Assembly (NCBI GenBank): GCA_001692895.1
Contig: KV748182.1
Span: 1,306,341 to 1,370,340 of the forward strand
DNA length: 64,000 nt
Source: Cenococcum geophilum 1.58
Taxonomy: Eukaryota; Ascomycota; Dothideomycetes; Gloniales; Gloniaceae
Direction of reading: 5' to 3'
Made by a program: the position numbers and the translations under genes
In this document: one piece after another, positions 35,001 through 47,275 of the stretch
Numbering within the stretch: position 1 is the first letter of the stretch
Layout: the number at the start of each line of letters is the position of its first letter
Notes under the pieces: model-generated
Told to the model about the DNA's origin: nothing
What the model saw: the letters and a program-made list of their open reading frames with translations, nothing else
Database searches by the model: none

Positions 35001-36420
35001 ATTTTTATAGTATAGGGCCTAGTTTCTAGGGGTAATCTTAATTTTATAGTCCCATGGTTAGTAAGGGGGCAGCTTATCTATATTCTTAGGGAGGAAGTGC
35101 TTAATATATTTACTAAACTCCTTTAGTAGGCATTATAGAATATCTTTGTGGGTTAATCCTGGTTTGCCTTTTAGGAATTTTTTAACATCGGTGTTAACTA
35201 TCTTCTAACATAAAAGCTCGGGTTTAGTTTTTAGATTTGTCTTAAGGAAGTTATAGAAATAGGGGGGGGAGCGCTTTACGGGCTTCCTTTATCGTATAGT
35301 TGCCTTCCACTAGCCGGCGGAAAGACCTTTTTAATAGGTTCGGTACTTCTATTAGGCCTATAGGCAGCTCTTTAAACAGCTATCGGTGCTTATCTTGTTT
35401 AACTAGTTCTACTAGCTCCGCTATGTGGATCCTTATTACCTTTACGTCTTTTTGTTTATAGAACTGGGTAAAATTAATAGTATAGGTGCATTTAATATTG
35501 TCTAGGTTGGGGCGTATCTGGCTTTCCGGTGCTATAGCTAGGCTAGCATAGCTCGGTCGGCCTAGGGGGGCGGAAATGAGGCGGCGGCCCTATACGGTAT
35601 GCGCGGGAGACGGGTATAAGGTTAGGCGTTGCGGTGGCGCGGTTTCTATTATCCGGGTCTTAGTAGTTCTATAGCTAGTCCTTGCTATAACGCGAGCTAT
35701 TGTGTGCGTATATGGCATATGGCTTAGTTCTAGGTGTCGGGCTAGGTAGCTAGGGTTTAAATAGTGCCTAGGTTGGGGTTAGTTTCTTAGTAGTGGCGGC
35801 GCAAAGCGGACCTTCTTCCTTGGTCTTGGCAGGGCTAGCTAGCCCGTCGTTTTGGTCTTAAGTGCTAGGTTAGTCTAGTCTTTTACTGTCTTATTTCTTT
35901 GCAGCTATACGGGCTCCCCTTTATTAGGAACGTCTTCTACTATTAGGGCTTTGTATATAGTCCTAGGCACTAGGCTTAGTAGTGCTGAGTGTCTATATGG
36001 GGTGTCCCTGCTAACGTCGGCTATCCCCTACAGGAGGTAGTGCCTAGAGTAGTAGTCTAAGTTAAAGCGGATCTTAAGTTTCCTAAAGCTAGGACAGGGC
36101 TTATGCTTCTGAAGCTAGGGCATGCCTAGGATAATTGGGGTAGTAGGCGAGAGTTTAGTAACAAAAAAGAGTATAGCTTTAGTATAGAGGCCGATTAATA
36201 TTTGGGTGGTGAAGTAGTCCATAATAAGTGAAGTTGGGATGCTATTTGCGAGGCGTAGTGGCCTAGGTGCTAGCAGCTTCTTGGTTATAACGTTATACTT
36301 TCTTATAATAGACTCTACGTTAGCAAATGCCATTATAGTATTACTAGAGTCTACTAGGCTTACTGTATTAATATAAACTTAGGGGTATAAGTTATATAAT
36401 AAGGAGAGTTGGGTTTAAAT
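32007..36420 (-). pseudogene. chromovirus family 1b pol with chromodomain
   Basis: The minus-strand counterpart of 16150-20562. The protease region at 36360-36115 reads LVDSSNTIMAFANVESIIRKYN and ends LGMP, with no stop over about 70 codons, showing weaker RIP than in copy a. RT YxDD is YLNN at about 34556. Integrase and the WEFKKILN chromodomain are at about 32215-32070. The stop TAA (32009-32007) is in the same place as in copy a. The product would be protease, RT/RNase H, integrase and chromodomain, processed from a Gag-Pol precursor. Confidence 0.92.
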
Positions 36421-38030
36421 AAGGATTAATTTCTTGTTACTGTTTGCTAATCTAAGATTAAGTGGCAGTTTACTAATAGAAAGGATTAATTAATCTAGTA
36501 ATAGGGACCTAATCTTCTCGTCTTCCTCCTTATATGGTTTAGACCCTTGGGCGCAACTTAGTCTAAGGGTCTGCCTTTTAACGACTAGGGTACGGGGCTG
36601 TCTTAACAGGGCGGTCTAGTATCCATCTAGCTGGCGGTGTCTATTTTTATTTTGGTTAGGGTATAAGAAGATAATACCTCGCCAATAACGTGGCTATGTT
36701 CGTATTCGCTAGCGCAAAGTTACTAATGCTAGGCGTTGTTAACGGGTTGGGCTCCTATATAGGGCATGGTTTAGAGTAACTAAGCCGTAGGGTTAAAGGG
36801 GGGGGGTTATCCGCTGCGGCCATAATAGGCTTTGCGGTCGCCGCGTCTATAATAAACTCCACAGTTGCCGCGTCTACGGTTATTTGTTCGCGTTATTTGA
36901 CGGGGTAGCATTGGGACTAGGTTTACTGTCTTAGCGGGGTTATAGGCATCCTTCTAGTGGCTAGGCAGGCTATAGGCAAGGTATAGTCTATTATTAACGC
37001 GGCGCTTACGCTCTGTGTCTAAGATTCTATTAAGGTCTATAGGTTCTCTAGTTACTGCTAAGGTTGGGGTTAATATAGGGGCAGGGGCTTAGGCAGGTAG
37101 GTAGTGGTTAGCGTTCTTCTTAAGGTTGGCTTAGTATATATAGTTCGCGAGGTTCTTAGCAAACATATCTATCTACTTACTCCAACCTGTATAGTCGCTA
37201 TTATTAATTTCGTGGGCTAGTCTAAGTACCAGCTCTTCCATCTTTGGAGAGATAAACTTTTAGAGTAGGTCTACCTTCTATTCGTCTGTCTTCTTAGCGC
37301 GGACCATTAGCTTATTAAGCTCTCCCTTCTAGGACCAGTAATTACGCTCGCCTTAGGGGAAATGGTTAAGCTTATTCTTTATAACCTGGGTTATATTAAG
37401 GACCTTATAGTAGGTAGTAAGGTCTTTAAGCATATCTTCCTTAGTAGGCCATTTCTATATAGATATATTGTTTGGGTTCTTATATATAAGCTCTAGGCCC
37501 TGCTTAATAAACTTATAGGCCTTATTCTCTAGCATATCTAAGATATAAAGGATCTGGGACTAAACTATATTAAAGTAGTCCTAGTCCCAGTTAAAGACTC
37601 CCTTAATCTTAATATGCTAGGTCTTAAAGTTAGCTTATTATTTTAGCGGGGTGCCTTTTCCGCTAAATATTGGCGGGTCTTTAGATCTCCGTTTTTTCTG
37701 CTAGGTTACTACCGTTATTATAGGGGTTAATTATTTTAGAACGGTAATAGTCTCTACCTAAGAGTTAATAGTTCCTATCTAGGAAGCGATAAGGGCACTA
37801 AGGTTTTTGTTGGCTTTTTTGTTGGCGGTGTTTATGTTATATATACACTATAGTCCTACTTTAATGTTATTAAGGAACTCATTGGTATAGTTAATAAAGG
37901 TAAGGTAAGCTTTGCTGGGCTTAAAGGTCTTAGGGTATGGTAGGGAGCGGCGGATTATCCACGCGATATTGGGGTATATCTCTGTAAATAGGTCTGCGAA
38001 AACGTTATAGGGGTTCTAGGTTTCGGCCAT
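36390..38030 (-). pseudogene. chromovirus family 1b gag
   Basis: ATG at 38030-38028 (M-A-E-T). The zinc knuckle around 36990-36945 reads Y-L-A-Y-S-L-P-S-H-Q(stop)-K-D-A-Y: the His is intact and the Cys positions are Tyr. An Arg/Gly-rich segment and a poly-C tract (the complement of the G run at 36799-36806) follow. This is the same arrangement as copy a. Confidence 0.85.
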
Positions 38031-38219
38031 TTTGGCGTTATTAGTGTCGCCTATCTAGGCGCTAGGTAAAAACTAAGGATTGTTCTAGGACTGTGCTAGG
38101 GACGTGTTAGTTTTAGTAGAGGCGCGTATAGGTCGCGATTACTCTAGGGCGGAGGTTAATTAGCTAGGGTACGGGGAATCAGTGATCGCGATAGGGCGCA
38201 AATTAAAGATACTATAAAC

Positions 38220-38406
38220 TGTCACAGTGCTGTAATAAAGTAGACTAAATAACTACGTTATAGTATAAAGAGGGGAAGAAGGTGGAAAGGGGGTATTATA
38301 TACAAATAGTAGGGCCGGCCGCTAAGTCGCTAGTAGTGGGCTAGCTAACAGTAGGGAACAGTACGAGACAGTATGAAACAGTATGCGTCAGGTCAGTGCC
38401 GTGACA
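38220..38406 (-). repeat. chromovirus family 1b LTR, right (5' LTR)
   Basis: 187 bp, from TGTCACAGTGCTGT to GTGCCGTGACA, nearly identical to 31491-31677 apart from transitions. It is followed by TTAGA at 38407-38411. Confidence 0.96.
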
Positions 38407-38411
38407 TTAGA

Positions 38412-41400
38412 TCTCCTAGTATTATAGTACTTTTTTATTCTCTCTTATACTTTCTTTATTAATTCTATAAGGTTTATATAAAGATTTATCAACGTCTTTA
38501 TTCTTTCTTTAGCTGTGCTACTTATTTTCTTTGCTTGCCGTAGTAATAATAATATTCTTAGCTTATATCCGTAATTTGCCTTAAATAGTAATATACCTAT
38601 TCCTTCTTAAGGTGTTATATTATATGCAAACTATATAATTAGTAATAGCGATACCTAATTATTCTATGCGTAATTAATATAGTGCCTTAGATACTGCTCT
38701 AGCGTCTAATTTAATCTTTCTATTTAACCGTCTATCTGCGGATAATATACGGTGGAAGTTGCTACTCGAACTCCTTACTCCGCTAAAAATACTTCCTAAA
38801 ATACTACTATAAATCTTAGATCTTTATCTGATATAATTTTACTTAGTACTCCATATCTTATAAACACTTCTTTAACATAGATTCTAGCGACATCTTCCGC
38901 TAAGATTTCTTCTATATATGCTATAAAGTATCCCCACTTTATAAGCTTATCTACTATTACTAAGATTACGTTATAATCTTATCTGGTAATAGGATCTCTT
39001 AACTTTAGCAACTTAATAATAAAGTCCCATAATATAACCTCCTATAGTCTCTTTAGTATTTTAATAGGTTATAGCCCTCTATATAGCTTATGCCTTATTA
39101 GTTTATTCCTTTAGTAATTTAGACACTCCTTTATAACCTTCCTAGCTATTTTCTAGATTCTATTAATAATATACTCCTCTTAGAGTCTTAACACTAAGCC
39201 TATAGCTCCATTATGTCCTTAAGTTAATCCCTTATAGAATTCTTCCATAAATTACTCTGCTATGCTTCTTAGGATATACTTCGCTTTTTAGTTTTTATAT
39301 ATATCCATCTATAGATCCTCTAGCTATACTTCTAGAATTCTTTATACCTAAAAGCTTTCTAGTGTCTCGTAGACTCTTTCTAACTCGTTGTTTTCCTAAG
39401 TTACTGCAATTTTCGGATAATTATACCTAATTAATCCATCTATATCTTTTCGCAGTAAAGCCCCTAATGGCTTCTCGTTATTTTATAGTTTAGCCTTATA
39501 ACTTATAGCATCTACTCTCGTATTATCTGTGCCCTTAGTATACTAAATTTTAAAATAGTATTCTGTAAGCATCTCTGCCTATCTAACCTATCTTTAGTTA
39601 AGTTCCTTTATTATTAAGAATCCTATTAGGTTCTTATAGTCCATCTTAACTATAAATAGTTTCTCTATACCTTACAAAAATGCTTTCTATTTCTTTAGTG
39701 CTGTAACTATACCTAATAACTCCTTATTATAGATGTTATAGTTTAACTCTAGTAGTATTATTTTTCAACTATAATATGCTACTAGGTACTATCCATCTTA
39801 ATATTTTTATATAAAGTATGCCCCTAGTATATAGTCTAATACATCCGTCTCTATAACCGTTTCTAGTCCTAATTAGTAGATCTTAAGAACTGGCTCCTAG
39901 GTAAACAACTCTTTAACTTTCTTAAAGAGTTCTCTTTATTCCTCTCCCTATGCCTATAGTTCTTCTTTCTTTATTAATTGCGTAAATAGTTTAATATCCT
40001 TTAACTACTACGCTATAAACCTTCTGTAGTAATTACAAAACCCTAGAAATAATCTTAACTGCGTAACGTTTTCTAGTTCTTGCCAATTTACTATAGCCTT
40101 AATCTTCTTTAGATCTATACTAAGTTGGCCTAGTTTAATAATAAATCTAATAAAATTGGTCTTCCTTATAAAGAACTTGTATTTTTTAATTGCTACTAGC
40201 ATCTATTCTTCTTATAGTCTCTTTAAAACCCATTTAACGTGTTCCCTGTGTTCTTCCTTAGTTATTAAGTAGATAATAATATTATTAAGGTATACTATAA
40301 CAAATTCATCTAAGTATTCTCCTAATACATTGTTAATACGCTTCTAGAATATTGCTAGTACGTTTATAAGCCTAAATTATATAACTAATAGTTTATACAG
40401 TCCTTCCTTTAATCTAAAGGCTGCTTTTTATTTGTCGCCTTCCTTAATTCTAATCTAATAGTACGCCTATCTTAAATCTATCTTCGTAAAGATTTACGCG
40501 TTACCTATCCTATCTTAAATCTCGCTAATTAAGGGTAAAGGATACCTATCCTTCTTAGTNATGCTGTTTAACTGTCTATAGTCGATATATAGCCTTAGTT
40601 TACCATTCTTCTTTAGTATAAATAGTACTAGATAACCTACTAATAACTATAATAGTCTAATATATCCCTTTTATAAGTTTTCCTAAATAAACTCTTTTAA
40701 TACTCTACCTTTTTCTTCAGTAAGCTTATAGATTGGAAAGAACTTTAGACTTATTCCTAGTTCTAACTCTATCTTATAATCCCATACTATATACTCTAAC
40801 AGCTTTTTACTTTCTAGTAACTATAGTTTCTTACCGTACTTATAGTATCTCTTTAGTACATAACTTAAGCCTTACTTAGTCTCTTCGTATATTACTCTGA
40901 CTTAGTACTATACTAACTTAGCTTATTATCGCATCTTATGTTATTAAGTATCTTTAATATCAACCTAACCTGTAATCTAATTAATCTTTAGATTATATTC
41001 CTATAACTAAGGCATCCCTAATACTGCCTTATCCTATCCCAATAGTAGGATATTAAAAGACATTTTAATTTGTCTCCCTTTAATAGTTATCTAAATAGGT
41101 CCTATTTTAAGATTAATAATGCCTCCTCTATAAGCTATTAGATCTCCTAAAATCGTTACTAATAAATAAGGTTCCTCCTTTTGCCTATAAGGTAATCCCA
41201 TTCTCTTAACTACTGCTAGTAAGATATAGTTCCTTATTATTCTACTATCTATTAATACTTCGAACTACTAATCTTACTATTTAACTTGTAAATTTAGGTA
41301 TTATCCTTAAATTCCTTTAAGGGTCTAAGGCTCTACTACTAGCTCCCTTTAGTCCTATAGGCCTCTACTTTTCCTAACTATTAGCTGCTTAATCCTTATA

Positions 41401-42600
41401 TACTTAGCTCACTCTTTAGCCAATACCTAGTTCGCTTTTTATCTTTAATATATTATAGACATATATTTTTTAGGCATTCCTACTACTATTATCCGTCTAA
41501 GCATTCTTCCGTAAGAAATCTTCCTAGTTAAAGTACTAAACTTCCTTCCTCTTAGACCTCTGCTGGATGCCATCTATATATATATTTGGCATTCCTATAC
41601 TATTACTCGTCTATTATCTAGTATATCCTTATAAAGTATTTCCAATTTTTTTCCTTTAGATTCTTATGCATTTTATATATATTATCTACGCACGCGATCT
41701 ATAATAACGTGTAGTATACTAGGTGCTTTGGGTTAACTCTTAACTCGTCTTCGTTCTTAAGTTTAAACCTTTATCGTGCTAATCTAAACGTTATAACTTC
41801 GTTTGTAGGTACTAAGATACGTCTTTTACTTCTTTAGTCCTCTAATCGTTCCTCTAGATCCTTTAATGTTATAATTAAGACTCCTTTAATATGCGTTATA
41901 GCCTTTTCTATAATTAGGTAGTCCTAGATAACTTATTTATCCAACTATATATAGAAATCTTCCTACTTATTATTATGCCTTTACCTATACCACTTTTAGT
42001 ATAGCTACTGGAGTATATACGGCTTATCTATAAGGAAGTATCTTCTTATTACTATATTATAACAGCTCTTTATATATCGTTCTTTAAACCTAGTAGGGAT
42101 CCCTAGATTCTCTTTATCTTTTAGTTTAGCAAGCTACTTAGCTCTTAGTGTGCCTGCTCTTAGCCTATTAGTAATTCTTTATACTAGCGCTCTATCCTTT
42201 ATACGTCCTAATATGCTAGATCTCTTATCTAGTTTCTGTTCTTACTATGCGATAATTCTCTGTCTAAATTCTTCTATAGTTTCTTTTAGTTTATATCTCG
42301 CGCTCTAATCCTTAAAGTCTTTATACTTCTTAATCTTAGTATTAACTTTTTAATCTTTAGTCTAAATACTGTGTTCTACTAGTAAGTCTTCTAAGTTTAT
42401 ATATTTGTCTCCTAGTCTAATTGTTGTTTATACTATAGATTCTCTAATCTATAAAGAAGCTCCTTGCCTCTTACTTATAGGTGTCCTAATTTATACTCCA
42501 AATTCTTAATCCCTTAAATTCTTTAATCCTGAGCTTGCTTCTAACTTAAGCTTAGCTCCTGCCTTAGTTTAACTAGGCTTACTTAGTATTCTTATCTCGT
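38412..42600 (-). pseudogene. chromovirus family 2 pol, protease to integrase
   Basis: Minus-strand frames with RIP stops. RT: the catalytic loop reads VYLNNIIIYL near 40310-40272 (YLDD expected). Downstream, at 40202-40008, a stretch without stops reads KKYKFFIRKTNFIRFII and then LRLFLGFCNYYRRFI, the standard gypsy RT thumb/connection. RNase H and integrase follow toward 38412, where the nested element interrupts the integrase part. Protease is expected near 41300-41000; I could not fix its catalytic motif. One N lies at 40560. Confidence 0.85.
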
Positions 42601-44340
42601 CTTAAGAGTCTTAAATCTCACTTATCTTATCTTAAGAGTCTTATACCTTTAGGAAACTTCGTCCTAAGCTTATTTATATATTACTAAACTAAGCCATTAC
42701 TCTGCTCTATTGGTTATCGTCCATTATAGGTCCTTAAGCTTACCTCATCTTATCTTAAGAATCTTGGTCGTCTCTTATCTTACTATAAGAATCTTAAGTC
42801 TATGGCCTTTTGCCTTTATTAAGTGCCGAAGTGATTTACTATCCTACTTCTCTTATATCTTATAAAGCGATAAACATTGTATCTAGTGGGGTTTTAATCC
42901 CTACTAATATTCCCTATTCTATAGTGGAATTATCCTCTACTTCTATTATAATATCTCTTAGGTTTATATGCTCCTAGTAAGCTGCCTTTATTACCTTATC
43001 GTTACAAAATGCTTCGCCTATATCAAAATTATCGTCCTTAATATCCAATCTGCGAGCTAGTTTATTAGTTCCTCTATATCCTATAGGTGCTAGCTCCTAT
43101 AGCTAATAGCTTACGCCATACTTAGCATCCCTATAAATTCGGTATACGTTATTATAACAAAACGCAAAACTTCTAATTAAACATTCTTTTGTTCCTTGTA
43201 GTATATTATTATCCCTCTATACGTATATATTGTCTACTAGTCTTATGCCTTTTACTATATAGTAACTCTACCTACTTCTATAGTCTCTAATATAATAACC
43301 CTGTTTTCTGCAATTTATATAAGCTCCTTCTTTAAACTATTTTTCTTGCTATGGAGTCCGCCTAAACATCTTCTGCTACTAAGATCCCTAATTTAGCCTC
43401 TGCTCCCTAGACCCTTAATTACTTAATTCTTATCCTCTGGGTTTCTATAGTTTTTTACTCCATCTCTTATAGGCTTCTTTAGTACCACTTAGGTCTATTA
43501 GCTCTGCGCTATACTATAGTTTTTAACTTAGTTTTTGTTGTTGCGTACTCTGCGCCTTATATAACTATAAAACTCTATCCTAGCTCTTCTTAGCCTATTC
43601 CCTTTAGTAGATCTAATTATTAATCTTAATTACCTAATCTATTAGTTCCCTTAGGGTATCCGTATCTTCTATTAAGATAATCGCGTCCTAGACTTTAGCC
43701 TTAAGTCCCTATTTATACTATACTATAAGCGCCCTATTATTCCACTCTACTTATATTACTAACGTCTGGAACTACGTTATATACTTAATTACTAAGGTCC
43801 GTTATATAATGTCTTAGAGTTTTCTTTCCGCCATAGTTACTGCCTCTAGGTCTCTAAATATCTATATAAGTCGCTCTATAAATCCATTCTAGCTTAAGAA
43901 TATAAACCGTACCTCTTAGTTAGTAGTTGTTATGCCGTTCGCTTGTATCTCTGTAAGGTAAGGCTTAAACTATTTAAGTGCCCTTCCTATTAAGAACAAT
44001 CCTGCGTATACTATTTGATCCATAGGTGTTGCTAGCTTAGCTCCCTCTTACATAACCTTAAAGTGCATTTACGTAAGGAATTCTTTAAGCTTTAATCTCT
44101 CTTCTAAGTACCTTTTAATCAATAGTAACTTAACCTTTACTGCGCCTATCCCGTTAATCCTATTTTCTAACGCTACATTATTTTCTATTAACTGGTTAAC
44201 TATCTTTTATAGTTATCCAACCGTTACAGGTTACTATAAGTCAGTGTCTGCCATACTGGTGTCGTTACCTAATCTTAAAGTAGTTGCTATCATTAATAGC
44301 GTCGTAGTAGCTGCTTTTAGTGGCATGTTATTCGACTTCT
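42601..44340 (-). pseudogene. chromovirus family 2 gag
   Basis: Minus-strand frame beginning near 44325 (M-P-L-K-A-A) with capsid-like helices (e.g. LIQIFRDLEAVTMAERKL near 43860-43810) and RIP stops. A zinc-knuckle remnant INCRKQGYYIRDYRSR lies near 43335-43290, fitting C-x2-C-x4-H-x4-C with several Cys/His changed. The region 3' of it, acidic and Gln-rich, leads into pol. Confidence 0.75.
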
Positions 44341-44371
44341 TATATTAATACCATAACCATAGTAGTAATTA

Positions 44372-44797
44372 TATAACGGAACCTTATAGCAAGAACTACG
44401 GTGGGCTCATTAATAGGCTAGGTATATAGGAAATGCAAGTATAAAAGTTAACAATGTAATAACAACTAGTGGAGTGGTTACCTAATAAATTAACTCTAAT
44501 TATATTCTAAGAATTACTACAAGGAAGGAACTATCTAGGTAGGGACTAAGGGTCCTTAAATACACAACCGTACTCCTATAAAATCCTTCTTATACGTAAT
44601 ATACGTATGCTCTATCTACTCTATTATAGATTATATAGATCCCACAGATTATATAGATCACCCCACGTGACCTTAGTTACCATTCCTCATTATATAGCTC
44701 TATTAGCTCTATCCTAAACCGTACCTAAATTAACCAACTAGCTTCTTCCAACTCCTCTCCTAGTAGTCGTAACATCGTACTTAAAGCGTCCGTAACA
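44372..44797 (-). repeat. chromovirus family 2 LTR, right (5' LTR)
   Basis: 426 bp, from TATAACGGAACCTTATAGC (a RIP form of TGTAACGG) to GCGTCCGTAACA. It is followed by ATAAG at 44798-44802. Confidence 0.95.
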
Positions 44798-44904
44798 ATA
44801 AGTTTAAAAAGACCGCTGTAGATAAGATACTAGACGTTAATATAAATAAGCTGAGGAGTTTAAAGGAGTAGCTAATGGAAGTGCTCTAGCGAGGTATTTT
44901 TAAT
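44798..44904 (+). pseudogene. SNF2-type gene copy B, segment after chromovirus
   Basis: It resumes the gene at the ATAAG duplication and matches 21990-22105 of copy A (GACGTTAATATAAATAAG versus GACGTAGATATAAATAAG). It leads directly into the 75-bp repeats. Confidence 0.75.
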
Positions 44905-45795
44905 ATTTTAGCGTAAAATTAGGCGGTGTGCTAAGCAATTTACCGCAAAGTCTTATTTAGTAGAAGAAGTATACCAGCTATTGTTTTAAGAATTAGGCAA
45001 TATAATAGGCAATATACCGCAGTCTTATGGCTAATAGAAGGCATATACTAGGGGTTTTTTTCTAGTAAAGTAAGTAATATTTCTTAGCAATATACTGTAG
45101 TCTTACGGTTAATAAAAGGTATATTAAGTTATTTTTTATAAAATAGGGCGATATATTAGTAATATACCGCAATTCTTTTATTAGTAAAAGAAGCTTACTA
45201 TCTTACTATTTAAGGAATTAGGCAATAAGCGACTGGATATATTATAGTACTTTATTAATAAGCGATAACTACTAGTTTGCTATTTAAGGACCTAAGTAAT
45301 ACGCTAGGCAATATATTGTGGTGCTCTATTAATAAGTCTACTAGCTTATAATATAGGAATAGGGTAATATATAAGCTAATATATTAGAATACTTTACTAA
45401 TAGGCAACGCCTGCCAGCTTATAATTTGGAGAATTAGGTAATATACTTAGCAATATACAGTAACTTTATGCTTAGTAATAGAAGTTTACTAGCTTACCGC
45501 TTAAAGAACTAGGTAATATACTAGGTAATATACAGCAGTTTTATATTTAGTAATAAAAGTCTATTAGCTTACGGCTTAAGGAACTAGGTAATATGCTAGG
45601 TAATATATAGTAATTTTATACCTAATAACTAAAGTATAGTAATTTGCCGCTTAAGGAACTGGGTAATATACTAGGCAATATACGGCAATTTTATACTTAA
45701 TAATAGAAGTATACTAACTTACCACTTAAAGAACTAGGTAGTGTGCCTGGTAATATACGGCAATTTTGTATTTAATAAGAGAGGTCTACTAGCCT
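44905..45795 (+). repeat. 70-75-bp tandem repeats, SNF2 copy B
   Basis: About a dozen degenerate units of the same repeat as at 22110-22995 (GGAACTAGGTAATATRCTAGG core). The order of variant units parallels copy A, so the array existed before the two copies separated. Similarity to copy A ends near 45795. Confidence 0.85.
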
Positions 45796-46100
45796 ACCCC
45801 TACGGTTATACTTCCTATTTATTAGTTATAGTAGCTAGTTATAGCGGCTAACTATAGTAGATTATAGTAACTATAAGGTAAGCTTTTATTATAAGAATAA
45901 ATTTTAACTTCTTATAAATTATATAAGGGGAGGAGAGTAGGAGAAGCTAGTTGTGTATATAGCTGTATCGTTTTAGTGGGGTAAGACGTTCGGCTTTACG
46001 CGAGTTACAAGCTGTAGTAAATCGCCGCAAGTCGCCGCAAGTCGCCGCAAATCGCCAGAATCGCGACTTACGCAGGTTTTGCAGACCCTAATTTTCGGCC
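45796..46100. other. junction region with a 10-bp tandem repeat
   Basis: No coding frame is recognised. A purine run (AAGGGGAGGAGAGTAGGAG, about 45926) resembles a polypurine tract but no LTR follows that I can match. At 46021-46060 four 10-bp units (RTCGCCGCAA) stand in tandem; GC content here is higher than around it. Confidence 0.5.
46021..46060. repeat. four 10-bp tandem units
   Basis: ATCGCCGCAA, GTCGCCGCAA, GTCGCCGCAA and ATCGCCAGAA stand head to tail. This is a short minisatellite, with no evident function. Confidence 0.9.
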
Positions 46101-47018
46101 GCCCAAAAAAATCCTAATGAAATACTTAAGTATTCTATTCCTAAAGCTTATTCTATAATATAGGGAGTAAGATATTTATTATCTGTTTTCCTTCTCCTGT
46201 TTTAGAGCCTTTAGTATAGTCTAACCATTATAACGGTCTATTAATAGGGTCATTTCCCCTTAGTTTATATTTAATCTTAAAATTTAATCGCATAAGCTTT
46301 TTTACCTATTTAGCCTATTAATATATAAGCTCCTTTATAGTTATAAAGTAGTATTAATTATAATAATTTAAGAGTATATAAGTAGTATAGCTCGCGTACT
46401 TGAGATACTATCGCCATTATTTAAAACAATTAACTGTAGCTAATAGTTTCTTATTAAAGGTATAATACTTAACTTTAGGCCTCTAAAATTTTCTATTATA
46501 AAATACCACTAGTCTTTAGTAGAGCTAGGTAGTATTTAGATTTATATTAGGTTATAATAGGGTACTAATAGGGGTAAAATTTAATATATTAGTAAATATT
46601 ATTAATAGCTAATTTAGGCTAAAATATTATAGTAATAGAGCTTTTATAAACTTTATATATAGTTTCTAAAAGGCCTTTTAAACATTTCCAGGCCATATCT
46701 ATAGTCTATACTATTTAGTTAATCCCTTTTTAGTTTTCTTCCTCTTTACTTTTAAGCTTTTTACTTACTAGGCTAGATCTTAAAAGGCTTTTATAATATA
46801 GTTAGATAGGTACTAGGTAATATCTAAGTAGTTATAAATAAAGCGCCTATAGAAATTAGAAAAGCCTAGAGACACTTAAATATTCTAATAATTCTCTAAC
46901 TCTAGCTACTCTTAAATTATCTATACCTGTACTAGGTCTATAACTATATTTATAGGCGTTATAATATAATTTAGGAACTTGGCCCACTTAGTATTAAAGA
47001 TATACTTTAACGCCTTAG
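46100..47018 (-). pseudogene. gypsy family 3 pol, RT end and RNase H
   Basis: Reading minus from 47018: FNTKWAKFLNYIITP (46995-46950), NIVIDLV, then VSLGFSNFYRRFIYNY (46880-46835), the gypsy RT connection motif. RNase H sequence follows down to about 46130. The RT continues upstream at 51217 after removal of the nested LTR element. No integrase or LTR is found beyond 46100, so the element is truncated there. Confidence 0.75.
47014..47018. repeat. target-site duplication CTTAG, left
   Basis: CTTAG precedes the LTR at 47019 and is repeated at 51212-51216 after the second LTR. It interrupts gypsy family 3 RT. Confidence 0.93.
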
Positions 47019-47275
47019 TATAAGGGTTATTTTAACCCTTACTTGGGTGCATCGCCTAAGGGCCACTTAGGGGTAGCTAAGGCCTAGCCGAAGGCTAGGC
47101 TTAGTACCTCCTTATAAGCACCTTAGGCTTACAGCCCTTTCTCTTCTTATTAGTTTGTCTCCATACAAGGCTATTACTATACTCTTTACTATATCGTCCT
47201 CTTCTATCAACTCTCCTTATAACTTATACTCGGCTTACCTACTTTCTACTATATACCCTAGTAATATATTTTATA
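47019..47275 (+). repeat. 5' LTR of non-autonomous element
   Basis: 257 bp. It starts TATAAGGGTTATTTTAACCC (itself an inverted pair GGGTTA/TAACCC). It contains CTTAGGCTTACAGCCCTTTC at about 47126-47145, the uninterrupted version of the site where the 3' LTR received the TA-flanked TIR element. Confidence 0.9.

Larger units (their letters stand above)
31491..38406 (-). mobile_element. complete chromovirus family 1, copy b
   Basis: A 6,916-bp minus-strand element, the same family as 14164-21078 (1 bp longer). It has 187-bp LTRs, gag start at 38030, pol stop at 32007, dual palindromes and a polypurine tract. It keeps more CA/TG and fewer stops than copy a. It is nested inside chromovirus family 2, itself inside SNF2 copy B, giving three layers at this point. 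Confidence 0.97.
29899..44797 (-). mobile_element. chromovirus family 2, complete but split
   Basis: Two 426-bp LTRs, target duplication ATAAG, and gag-pol on the minus strand. Without the 6,916-bp nested family 1b element and its extra 5-bp duplication, it is 7,978 bp long. The LTRs begin TGTAACGG (left) or TATAACGG (right, RIP-altered) and end CCGTAACA. The polypurine tract on the minus strand corresponds to CTATCTCCCTCCTTTTT at 30325-30341. It is inserted in SNF2 copy B, and is older than the family 1b element inside it. Confidence 0.95.

Noticed and set aside
45926-45945. Purine run resembling a polypurine tract before another LTR
   Set aside because: No LTR-like start (TG...) with a matching partner was found nearby.
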